Shown piece after piece: positions 1 through 5,741 of a stretch of DNA of 7,617 nt. The DNA is from Chloroflexota bacterium. GTDB lineage: Bacteria > Chloroflexota > Dehalococcoidia > JABGRK01. Numbering within the stretch: position 1 is the first letter of the stretch; the number at the start of each line of letters is the position of its first letter. A program made the position numbers and the translations under genes. The stretch lies in assembly GCA_030665485.1 (NCBI GenBank), contig DAOUZV010000056.1:1-7617 (forward strand). The letters run 5' to 3'. The notes under the pieces were generated by a model, which did not search any database, was not told where the DNA came from, and was given only the letters and a program-made list of their open reading frames with translations.

Positions 1-141
1 ACCAACAAAGATTGTATCGACAATATGGTAGCTTGCTGCTACCATCATAGCTATAATTGCCGGCCCGGAGAAACGGAATAGAAGGCGCCAGATCGGGTCT
101 ATACCCATGGAAGCGCTTTTATGATCACCTCTGCGACGCAT
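1..141 (-). CDS. MATE-family multidrug/organic-solute efflux transporter, N-terminal fragment
   Basis: This is the first 47 codons of a gene that runs off the left edge of the window; its stop is not seen. The reading starts MRRRGDHKSASMGIDPIW and goes on to a stretch of the form LLFRFSGPAIIAMM followed by HIVDTIFVG. That pattern (a basic lead-in, FS-x-PAI at the start of the first membrane helix, then IVD-x-IFVG at its end) is the signature of the first transmembrane segment of MATE antiporters of the NorM/MepA/DinF group, which export drugs or small organics across the inner membrane using a sodium or proton gradient. I chose the ATG at 139-141 because GGAG lies 5 bases upstream and no other in-frame ATG occurs before the upstream stop; an internal ATG at residue 12 is the alternative. 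Substrate cannot be told from this fragment. The family call is fairly sure, the subfamily is not. Confidence 0.8.
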   Translation of the reverse strand, partial: MRRRGDHKSASMGIDPIWRLLFRFSGPAIIAMMVAASYHIVDTIFVG

Positions 142-146
142 CTGAT

Positions 147-150
147 CTCC
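147..150 (-). promoter_or_regulatory. Ribosome binding site of the MATE gene
   Basis: Read on the minus strand, GGAG sits 5 bases before the ATG at 141. It supports that ATG over the later in-frame ATG at residue 12, which has no purine-rich site at a proper distance. Confidence 0.6.
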
Positions 151-481
151 AATATTTCCAACATACCAGTAAACGCTTTGGCTTTGGCTTGCAGACAGAC
201 TGTAGCGTTTTGGTCATTGCACTATCGCGTTCGCATTATACCACCCCATGCGATGTCGGCAGACAGAGGTGACTCAGATTTCACATTATGGTAATAATGA
301 AAATCCAGTTCAACGAAGTTTGAGAATAGCTTAATAGTGTATCGGGACATTAATCTAATAGCCTGGCTTCCAACAGTCTAAATCGCTGGTTTTGGGCATC
401 ATTGTCTAAATCTAAAAAGCAGGTAGTATTTTTACCTTTTCTGGTAACAAATGCTCCTATTCAAATTAGGTGTAAAAACGG
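151..481. other. Intergenic stretch with no convincing gene
   Basis: Apart from the candidate promoter of the leftward transporter gene at 235-243, I see no coding frame with a ribosome binding site or recognisable protein family here. The sequence is AT-rich in its right part. It has only trivial repeats: GTCTAAATC occurs at about 376 and again at about 403, and TACC/GGTA arms flank a six-base loop near 437-450. No tRNA, riboswitch or strong hairpin was recognised. Confidence 0.5.
235..243 (-). promoter_or_regulatory. Candidate extended -10 promoter for the MATE gene
   Basis: On the minus strand the sequence TGGTATAAT gives a perfect TATAAT box with the TGn extension. A good TTGACA-like -35 is absent at 16-18 bases upstream, which fits an extended -10 promoter that depends less on the -35. 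The start of transcription would fall near 228 and leave a leader of about 85-90 bases. Seen by eye only. Confidence 0.4.
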
Positions 482-510
482 TTGATATAGACCAGTGATG
501 GAAATATCTT
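482..510 (+). promoter_or_regulatory. Candidate sigma70-type promoter of the rubredoxin-like gene
   Basis: TTGATA at 482-487 (5 of 6 to the -35 consensus) is followed after exactly 17 bases by TATCTT at 505-510 (4 of 6 to the -10). Transcription would begin near 517, about 30 bases before the start codon and upstream of the ribosome binding site. Confidence 0.45.
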
Positions 511-534
511 AAAAATATATTGCTATTTAATCGT

Positions 535-540
535 GGGAGG
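535..540 (+). promoter_or_regulatory. Ribosome binding site deciding the start of the rubredoxin-like gene
   Basis: GGGAGG lies 6 bases before the ATG at 547. An earlier in-frame ATG at 520 has no such site and would place the GGGAGG inside the coding region, so the shorter product is preferred. Confidence 0.75.
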
Positions 541-546
541 CTTTTC

Positions 547-747
547 ATGAGTTTTTGGATGTGTTCTGATTGCCACTATATCTACGAGGCAGAGACACCC
601 GAAGATGTCTGTCCCGAGTGCCAGGGCAAATGTGACTTTTATAATATTTCGTGTTACATTCCCGAGTGTGGTGGGCCTGGTAACATCGATATGCGATTGG
701 TTGAACAAGTGAAGATGGGATTGAAAAGGGAAGCACACAGCCTCTAA
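547..747 (+). CDS. Small rubredoxin-like cysteine-rich metal-binding protein
   Basis: A 66-residue protein starting MSFWMCSDCHYIYEAE. Four cysteines form two knuckles, C6-x2-C9 and C22-P-E-C25, with the aromatic spacing (WMCxxCxYIY) and the TPEDVCPEC loop typical of rubredoxin and of the rubredoxin-like tail of rubrerythrin, which bind one iron, or zinc in zinc-ribbon relatives. Unlike a plain rubredoxin, it carries three more cysteines, C29, C36 and C41, the last two in a CYIPECGGPGNID segment, and then a short amphipathic tail (residues 49-66). The spacing between the knuckles (12 residues) is shorter than in electron-carrier rubredoxins, as in the rubrerythrin tail. It is a single-gene unit with its own candidate promoter at 482-510 and a terminator downstream. 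Electron transfer or oxygen/peroxide defence in the cytoplasm is the natural guess, but metal, partner and true function are not shown. No signal peptide is visible. Confidence 0.75.
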   Translation: MSFWMCSDCHYIYEAETPEDVCPECQGKCDFYNISCYIPECGGPGNIDMRLVEQVKMGLKREAHSL

Positions 748-877
748 TCTCAATAAATACAATAATTACTAACCTTGCTAACAGTCTTACCGCAATTACA
801 TGCTTGTGGACCTCGTGTACACAAGACGTTGTACTTTATCTCTACTGAACAACTGGGCATACTCCTTTGGACACAGC

Positions 878-916
878 AAAGGCGCCGGAAGTGAAAATAC
901 AACCGACGCCTTTTTA
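878..916 (+). terminator. Rho-independent terminator, possibly bidirectional, between convergent genes
   Basis: Arms 878-888 (AAAGGCGCCGG) and 903-913 (CCGACGCCTTT) pair over 11 positions with one mismatch around a 14-base loop, and the plus-strand arm runs into TTTTTA at 911-916. It ends the rubredoxin-like transcript arriving from the left. Being 26 bases past the slipin stop codon, it could also stop the leftward nfeD-slipin transcript, although on that strand only three T residues follow the stem. Confidence 0.75.
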
Positions 917-941
917 GTTATGCGTGAATTTTTGCCCTTTG

Positions 942-1724
942 CTATTCGGCTTTTTTGCTGCTTTGGTTCTTTTTCATATAGTCCATAAACGTAGAAATAA
1001 GGTCTATCGGAATCGGGAAGATGAGGGTGCTGTTCTTCTCGCTGGCCACTTCTGTCAGCGTTGACAGGTAGCGCAGTTGCAGGGCGGTGGGTTCGGCGGC
1101 AATAACATGACCGGCTTCAGCCAGTTTCTTGGACGCTGCATACTCACCATCGGCATGGATCAGCTTGGCCCTCTTTTCTCTCTCGGCCTCGGCCTGAGCC
1201 GCCATGGCGCGTTTCATGGTTTCGGGCAGCTCTATTTCTTTCATCTCCACAACGCTTACCTTGATTCCCCAGGGGTCGGTGCTCTCATCGATGATCTTGG
1301 CCAGTGTCTGGTTGATTTTTTCGCGATTGGCCAGCACCTCGTCCAGTTCTGACTGACCGATGATGCTTCTCAGTGTGGTTTGAGCTATCTGCGAGGTGGC
1401 TCTAATGTAGTCCTCTACCTCAAGTACCGCTTTCTCGGGCTCAAGAACGCGGAAGAATACAACTGCGTTTGCCCTGATGGTCACGGTATCCTTGGTTATC
1501 GCTTCCTGAGTGGGAACGTCCAGTGTTATGGTACGCAAATCCACTATAGACGGTCTCTCCAGAAACGGGATCATCCAGACCCAGCCGGGACCCCTTGTTC
1601 CAACGTACCTGCCGAGTCGCAGGATAACGGCTCGTTCGTACTCCTTAACTATTCTGACCGCCTGAGGCAGAATCAGAACTAATACGGCAACTACGACTAT
1701 TATCACCCAAATCGCTGTACCCAT
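942..1724 (-). CDS. Slipin (stomatin-like SPFH/band 7 membrane scaffold protein)
   Basis: A 260-residue protein, the usual length for bacterial and archaeal slipins. Residues 4-22 form one N-terminal membrane segment (rich in I, V, L), followed directly by the SPFH/band 7 domain, about residues 23-190, with the typical VKEYERAVILRLGR opening, GPGWVWMIPF, and DVPTQEAITKDTVTI. A helical coiled-coil region rich in Ala, Glu and Lys follows (about 175-212), with AMAAQAEAEREKRAKLI typical of the family. The C-terminus has a hydrophobic stretch at 233-243 (TLIFPIPIDLI), which is the kind of segment that the partner NfeD protease cuts in the archaeal pair PH1510/PH1511. Such proteins form ring or sheet-like oligomers on the inner membrane. 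The gene follows nfeD by 15 bases and has its own strong AGGAGG site, so both are probably one operon. The family call is secure; the exact membrane role is not known. Confidence 0.93.
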   Translation of the reverse strand: MGTAIWVIIVVVAVLVLILPQAVRIVKEYERAVILRLGRYVGTRGPGWVWMIPFLERPSIVDLRTITLDVPTQEAITKDTVTIRANAVVFFRVLEPEKAVLEVEDYIRATSQIAQTTLRSIIGQSELDEVLANREKINQTLAKIIDESTDPWGIKVSVVEMKEIELPETMKRAMAAQAEAEREKRAKLIHADGEYAASKKLAEAGHVIAAEPTALQLRYLSTLTEVASEKNSTLIFPIPIDLISTFMDYMKKNQSSKKAE

Positions 1725-1732
1725 ATTGACAA

Positions 1733-1738
1733 CCTCCT
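1733..1738 (-). promoter_or_regulatory. Strong ribosome binding site of the slipin gene
   Basis: On the minus strand a perfect AGGAGG lies 8 bases before the ATG at 1724, directly after the tandem TAG TAG stops of nfeD (1737-1742), whose second TAG shares bases with the site. It suggests that the slipin is made in larger amount than NfeD, whose own start has no clear site. Confidence 0.8.
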
Positions 1739-1739
1739 A

Positions 1740-3032
1740 CTATGTTTTTTTTACTCTTAGTTTTAGTCCTTCAACTTTGGTTACTTTGACCTCTTGGCCT
1801 TCCTCTATCTTACCACCATCGCTCATAGCATTCCAGTTTTCTCCATGCAGAAAGACGGTACCGACAGGATTGAGCACGGTTTTAGCTACGGCAAGTTCAT
1901 TTAGCATCCCTTCTGCACCCGTTGCTGGCTGACGGCGGTGTGCCCTGATAATTGCGGTGATAACAAAAAGGAAAAACAGAGATAGGCTGGTGGCCACTCC
2001 GGCTATAAGCCAGGGGTTTATCTGGAATATCGCCGGTTGACCGCTGAAAAGTACCAGTGACCCAATAACAAGCGATGCTACTCCTCCCGCGGCAAGCAGG
2101 CCGCCGCTGGTGACGAAAGCCTCCAGTATGAAAAGTACGCTGGCCAGCACTATCAGCAGTATGCCGGACCATTGAGCCGAAAGCATTGATAACGAATAGA
2201 AGGCCAGTAGCAGCAGTATGCCGCCTATTACGCCGGGGAAAATGCTTCCCGGATTTGACAGCTCCATGAAAATGCCCAGCATGGCCAGACTGAGCAGTAT
2301 ATATGCTACGTTGGAGTCGCTGATGGCAAGCAAAAAGCGCTCTGCCAAATTCATGGGAAACTGACTTACAACGCTGCCAGTAGTATCCAGTGTTACCTGC
2401 TTGTCACCCGTCAGTGTAATCGTAAGCCCGTCAATCTTGCCGACCAAATCATCGAAATCGCTGGCAAGTATATCAATTACGTTTTCAGCCAGTGCTTCAT
2501 CGGCGGTTGCCGCTATGCTGTCTACAACGGCCTCTCTGGCCCAGTCCACGTTGTGATCACGTATCGCCGCCAGCGAGGCTAGGTAGTCCTGATAGAACTC
2601 TATGGCCTTTTTTTTGGCAGTTTCTGGCAGTTCCTCTCCCGAACTGGCAATAGGGCTGGCCGCACCGATAGTCGAGCCGGGACCCATCGCCGCTATATGG
2701 GCGGCCATGGATATGTATGTTCCCGCCGAGGCGGCCCACCCGCCCGGCACTACATAGACGATTACCGGAACCTTCGAATTAATGATCCTCTGGCAGATTT
2801 CTTCCATAGCTGTACCCAGTCCACCCGGCGTATCCATCAGAATGATACATATGGCATCGTTGTCCTCGGCCACGCCTATGGCACGGTCGACATAGTCTGC
2901 AGTGACCGGCACAATAGCGCCCTTGATCTCAAATGTCTGTATTTTCTGGGCGGCAGCGTCTGCTCTGGTAAAAGCCAAAATGTTCGACAGTATTGCCAGA
3001 CAGACAATCAACAAGATGACTAGACGTCTCAT
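1740..3032 (-). CDS. nfeD: Long-form NfeD, membrane-bound ClpP-class serine protease (stomatin operon partner)
   Basis: A 430-residue protein with the three-part plan of long NfeD (NfeD1b) proteins. Residues 4-24 are a signal or anchor segment after MRR. Residues about 30-225 are a ClpP/crotonase-fold protease domain: MDTPGG at 66-71, the serine in GGWAASAGTYI (Ser102) and a lysine in the KKKAIEFYQDY segment (Lys142) match by spacing the Ser97/Lys138 dyad of archaeal PH1510. Then come about five membrane helices (roughly 238-258, 262-283, 286-306, 311-331, 341-363), and a soluble C-terminal beta-barrel NfeD domain (about 375-430, GTVFLHGENWNA). The protease side is expected outside the cytoplasm. 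In the archaeal homologue this protease cuts the C-terminus of the partner slipin, coded here just downstream. The start is the ATG that gives the MRR signal head; there is no good ribosome binding site, and the promoter is very close. Confidence 0.93.
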   Translation of the reverse strand: MRRLVILLIVCLAILSNILAFTRADAAAQKIQTFEIKGAIVPVTADYVDRAIGVAEDNDAICIILMDTPGGLGTAMEEICQRIINSKVPVIVYVVPGGWAASAGTYISMAAHIAAMGPGSTIGAASPIASSGEELPETAKKKAIEFYQDYLASLAAIRDHNVDWAREAVVDSIAATADEALAENVIDILASDFDDLVGKIDGLTITLTGDKQVTLDTTGSVVSQFPMNLAERFLLAISDSNVAYILLSLAMLGIFMELSNPGSIFPGVIGGILLLLAFYSLSMLSAQWSGILLIVLASVLFILEAFVTSGGLLAAGGVASLVIGSLVLFSGQPAIFQINPWLIAGVATSLSLFFLFVITAIIRAHRRQPATGAEGMLNELAVAKTVLNPVGTVFLHGENWNAMSDGGKIEEGQEVKVTKVEGLKLRVKKT

Positions 3033-3039
3033 ACTTTTC

Positions 3040-3068
3040 AGTATAGTTCATTTACTTTGTTTTGTGAA
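3040..3068 (-). promoter_or_regulatory. Promoter of the nfeD-slipin operon
   Basis: On the minus strand TTCACA (3063-3068, 5 of 6) and TATACT (3040-3045, 5 of 6) are separated by exactly 17 bases. Only 7 bases lie between the -10 box and the ATG of nfeD, so transcription would start at or next to the start codon. Confidence 0.6.
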
Positions 3069-3078
3069 TGCTGGCATT
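3067..3078. promoter_or_regulatory. Twelve-base dyad between divergent promoters, possible operator
   Basis: AATGC-TG-GCATT is a perfect 5-base inverted repeat with a 2-base centre. It overlaps two bases of the nfeD -35 box and ends 4 bases before the candidate hisZ -35 box. Position suggests a protein-binding site acting on one or both promoters, but no known regulator motif is recognised and a dyad this short can arise by chance. Confidence 0.25.
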
Positions 3079-3082
3079 TTTA

Positions 3083-3111
3083 TTGAATAGGGTAATGATA
3101 TAGTGTAGAAT
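3083..3111 (+). promoter_or_regulatory. Candidate promoter of the histidine operon
   Basis: TTGAAT at 3083-3088 and TAGAAT at 3106-3111 (5 of 6) are spaced by 17 bases. A second, overlapping -10 with a TGn extension, TGATATAGT at 3096-3104, is an alternative. The leader to hisZ would be only about 25-35 bases, which leaves no room for a T-box or an attenuator with a histidine-rich leader peptide, and none is seen. Confidence 0.45.
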
Positions 3112-3144
3112 ACCTACAAATCTGTGTTTAGGTATGGCTGATAA

Positions 3145-4356
3145 ATGAAGATTCCCAGGTGCAAAGGTACGCGTGATTTGTTGCCCGCCGATATGGCTCT
3201 TTTCCGCCACATCGAAAGAATTTTTATGGACTCATGTATTAAGTGGGGGTACAAGGAAGTTCGAACGCCCACGCTGGAGTATCTGCATCTGTTTACATCT
3301 GCGGGAACGCTTACGCCGGAGATGCTGGGTAGAGTTTACTCTTTCCTTGACTGGGATGGCTGGAGCGGCGAGAGAGTTGTACTAAGACCCGATGGCACGA
3401 TTCCAATTGCCAGGCTTTATGGGGAATGCTTAAGTGAAGGGTCATTAGCCAAGCTTTGCTATATAGAAAACCTGTTTGCTTTTGAGGGAACCGGCCAGGA
3501 ATCTCGGGAACGATGGGAGTGCGGAGCCGAGCTTATCGGCGATACCGGCATCAACGGGGATGTTGAGCTTATCATGCTGGCGCTTGAGGTGCTGAAAAAG
3601 CTATGTGTCAGTGGCGTAGAGGTCAGGTTGTCGCACGCCGGTTTGATAAGGGGGCTCCTGGATGAAGTTGGTTCTTCAGAGCTGCTACAGAAGCTGATAG
3701 ATGGCAAAAAGGATGCCGTAAACGAGTTGAAAGGCGTAAACAAAGAGCTTGCCAAAAAGCTGTCGCTCATATTTGGCGTAACAGGGAAAGGCAAAGGGTA
3801 TCTTGATAACTTGCGCGCTATTTTCCCCAATCTAAGCGCTGCGTTTGATGATCTGGTAAAAGTCACTGAACTGCTTGACGGGGCGGGCTGCAACTACAAG
3901 CTGCACCTTGCCTCAGGTTTGGGCTTCGAGTACTACACAGGCACTGTATTTCAGCTATATTGCAGGGAGGCAAAGCTTGGTGGTGGTGGACGATATGATG
4001 AACTGATACCGCTGGTTGGGGACGGGCCGACGCCGGCGTCTGGATTTGCTCTGTACGTTGGACACATAATGGATTTAATGGAGCCAGCCGAGATTGTTGA
4101 TATATCGGCGGGAAAGATTCTGATAAAGCCTGCGTCTGACGATGTTGACGTTTTGAAGAGATTCTACGAGCTATCCACACGTTTACGGGATATCGGATAT
4201 GTTGTTGAGATTGAACTGTGTTCTCAGGATGAGGCAGGCTATGACTGGATAATCAGCGGGGGCAAAGAGTTCGACGTAATCGAAAAGTCCGGCGACAAAG
4301 AGTATGAAGGCTTATCCGTCGATGAGGTTTTACAGCGTCTGGAGGCGGCCCGGTGA
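3145..4356 (+). CDS. hisZ: HisZ, ATP phosphoribosyltransferase regulatory subunit (histidyl-tRNA synthetase-like)
   Basis: A 403-residue class II aminoacyl-tRNA-synthetase-like protein that opens KGTRDLLPADM. It keeps the fold motifs: motif 1 region GYKEVRTPTLEY (35-46), motif 2 LRPDGTIPIAR (80-90), ERWECGAELIG (122-132), GGGGRYDEL (279-287). Residues needed for charging are changed: the catalytic Arg that opens RGLDYY in HisRS is Ser257 (SGLGFEYYTGTVF), and in motif 3 (ASGFALYVGHIMDLM) the ER pair is replaced by Gly-His. That, and its place directly before hisG, marks it as HisZ rather than HisRS. In known systems HisZ binds short-form HisG and passes on feedback inhibition by histidine. A C-terminal part (about 322-403) is a shortened, divergent remnant in the position of the anticodon-binding domain. 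The stop overlaps the hisG start (GTGA). The start has only a weak AGG 12 bases upstream. Confidence 0.88.
   Translation: MKIPRCKGTRDLLPADMALFRHIERIFMDSCIKWGYKEVRTPTLEYLHLFTSAGTLTPEMLGRVYSFLDWDGWSGERVVLRPDGTIPIARLYGECLSEGSLAKLCYIENLFAFEGTGQESRERWECGAELIGDTGINGDVELIMLALEVLKKLCVSGVEVRLSHAGLIRGLLDEVGSSELLQKLIDGKKDAVNELKGVNKELAKKLSLIFGVTGKGKGYLDNLRAIFPNLSAAFDDLVKVTELLDGAGCNYKLHLASGLGFEYYTGTVFQLYCREAKLGGGGRYDELIPLVGDGPTPASGFALYVGHIMDLMEPAEIVDISAGKILIKPASDDVDVLKRFYELSTRLRDIGYVVEIELCSQDEAGYDWIISGGKEFDVIEKSGDKEYEGLSVDEVLQRLEAAR
4341..4345 (+). promoter_or_regulatory. Ribosome binding site that fixes the GTG start of hisG
   Basis: GGAGG lies inside the end of hisZ, 7 bases before the GTG at 4353. The first residues read from this GTG, MKLKLALPKG, match the normal beginning of HisG, so the start is well supported. 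Confidence 0.75.
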
Positions 4357-5738
4357 AGCTGAAACTGGCCTTGCCAAAGGGATGGCTACAGGGATCAACA
4401 TCTGAGTTGCTTGATCGTATAGGTTTTGGGCTCGATGACTACCATGAAAAGAGCCGCTCGTACCGGCCCTTATCTGAAAAATACCCCGATCTTTTCACAA
4501 AGGTTTTCCACGAAAAAGATATTGCCATCCAGGTGGCCCTGGGTAACTATGATCTGGGCATATGCGGGCTTGATTGGGTGGATGAACTGCTCTCCAAATA
4601 CCCAAGCGACGCCGTATTGAAGATCAAGAATCTGGGTTACGGGAGCGGCAACGTCTATGTGGCTGCAAGCAAGTTTTCTAATATAACAATAGACGACCTC
4701 AAGGCTGGCAGTGATATTGTGCGCATTACCACCGAATACCCCAATCTGGCCGAGGCGTACGCTCTAAAACAGCGTTTCAGGCGCTTTATGGTGCTACCGG
4801 TGCTGGGTGCGGCAGAGGTTTATCCACCGGAAAACGCCGAACTTGCCATTATCGCGGAGACATCTAAGGACGAGCTATATGCACGCGGGCTGGTTCCGCT
4901 GGACGCAATTGGTATTACTAATGCTTTTCTCATCGCCAACAGAGATAGCATGGAAAAGCTGGACTTAAGCGGCGTGCTAGGCCCATTACTCAAGGAGAAC
5001 ATTGCCGAGATAAAGCTTGCCAGACCTTCCAAGAAAGCAGCTGCTACAACGTGGGGTCTGCTTGCCAAAGGCACGGTGCGTTTGGCATTGCCCGATGGAC
5101 ATCAGCAGAAGCACACGATAAGGCTTTTGGAGAGGGCTGGTATTGAGATGAACGGCTATCTTCAGGGTGAGCCCGACTGCCGTCCTGAGATAGGCATAGA
5201 TGGAACAGTGGTCAAGGTTATCAGGCCGCAGGATATGCCGCTACAGGTGGCCAACGCTAACTTCGACCTGGCTATTACCGGCAGGGACTGGCTTCTAGAT
5301 CACCTGTACAAGTTCCCATCGAGCCCGGTAGAGGAGCTTTTAGATTTGGGATACGGCAAAGTGCGCATACTGTTGGTAGTTCACAACGATGTACCCGTTA
5401 ACAGTCTTGTGGATTTGAAAGAAACAATGAAATCGGGTAAGCTGGCCAAAATAAGGGTTGCTTCAGAATATATCAATATTGCTGATAAGTATGCTCGTGA
5501 CAATCATCTGGCGCCGTACAGGATAGTGCCAACGTGGGGTGCCAGCGAATCGTTTTTGCCGGAGGATGCCGACTTGCTCATTGAGAACGCCGAGACCGGC
5601 GCAACACTGGCAAAAAACAACCTTAAGATAATAGATACGTTGATGGAATCTACAGCATGTGTTATCGGCAACAAGAATACCGCTGCAGGTAAGGATAAGA
5701 TCGCTCAGGTGCTGGATATACTAAAAAGGGGTTTTTAA
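4353..5738 (+). CDS. hisG: Tandem-duplicated HisG, ATP phosphoribosyltransferase with two fused catalytic-type domains
   Basis: HisG joins ATP and PRPP to give phosphoribosyl-ATP, the first step of histidine synthesis. Short HisG is about 200-230 residues and long HisG about 280-300; this one is 461 because the whole domain occurs twice. Half A (about 1-200) and half B (about 240-461) align end to end: LALPKG (5-10) with LALPDG (244-249), QVALGNYDLGICGLDW with QVANANFDLAITGRDW (from 60 and 298), LGYG at 94 and 332, RITTEYPNLAEAYA with RVASEYINIADKYA (from 124 and 368), GAAE at 152 and GASE at 396. The PRPP loop is intact only in half B (AETGATL, 413-419); half A has TSKDEL there. Half B in turn has PDGHQ where the family has PKGRL and half A has PKGWL. 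About 40 residues link the halves. No C-terminal ACT-like regulatory domain is present, consistent with HisZ upstream. Two bona fide subunits fused as a pseudo-dimer is the inference; activity is not shown. Confidence 0.9.
   Translation: MKLKLALPKGWLQGSTSELLDRIGFGLDDYHEKSRSYRPLSEKYPDLFTKVFHEKDIAIQVALGNYDLGICGLDWVDELLSKYPSDAVLKIKNLGYGSGNVYVAASKFSNITIDDLKAGSDIVRITTEYPNLAEAYALKQRFRRFMVLPVLGAAEVYPPENAELAIIAETSKDELYARGLVPLDAIGITNAFLIANRDSMEKLDLSGVLGPLLKENIAEIKLARPSKKAAATTWGLLAKGTVRLALPDGHQQKHTIRLLERAGIEMNGYLQGEPDCRPEIGIDGTVVKVIRPQDMPLQVANANFDLAITGRDWLLDHLYKFPSSPVEELLDLGYGKVRILLVVHNDVPVNSLVDLKETMKSGKLAKIRVASEYINIADKYARDNHLAPYRIVPTWGASESFLPEDADLLIENAETGATLAKNNLKIIDTLMESTACVIGNKNTAAGKDKIAQVLDILKRGF
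5726..5731 (+). promoter_or_regulatory. Ribosome binding site for the TTG start of hisD
   Basis: AAGGGG within the end of hisG lies 10 bases before the TTG at 5742, slightly long; a second purine run, AAGGG at 5737-5741, touches the start codon. The peptide MKIIKDRKEAADFL read from TTG looks like a normal HisD N-terminus, and the only upstream room is the 3-base gap, so translation is probably coupled to hisG. Confidence 0.5.
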
Positions 5739-5741
5739 GGG

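Noticed and set aside
57..272. A 71-codon open frame on the plus strand
   Set aside because: It lies opposite the start of the MATE gene and its promoter, has no ribosome binding site and no recognisable family.
376..412. Direct repeat GTCTAAATC in the left intergenic region
   Set aside because: Only two copies of nine bases with no regular spacing or context; probably chance in AT-rich sequence.
520..546. Longer start (ATG at 520) for the rubredoxin-like protein
   Set aside because: It would put the strong GGGAGG inside the coding region and has no site of its own; the ATG at 547 also gives a normal rubredoxin-like N-terminus.
803..825. Inverted repeat CTTGTG/CACAAG as a second terminator or regulatory hairpin
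   Set aside because: Only six base pairs with an 11-base loop and no T tract; the hairpin at 878-916 is far stronger.
800..988. A 62-codon open frame on the plus strand
   Set aside because: It runs across the terminator hairpin and into the end of the slipin gene on the other strand, with composition typical of a chance frame.
3033..3144. Histidine attenuator or T-box leader in front of hisZ
   Set aside because: No run of histidine codons, no T-box sequence and no terminator-like hairpin; the leader would be only about 25-35 bases.
3145..4356. Histidyl-tRNA synthetase (hisS) instead of hisZ
   Set aside because: The catalytic Arg of the RGLDYY motif is Ser, the motif 3 ER pair is missing, the C-terminal domain is shortened, and hisG follows directly.
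4353..5738. Two separate hisG genes or a fusion caused by a sequencing error
   Set aside because: One continuous frame spans both domains with no stop or frame change near the linker, and both halves have family-like composition.
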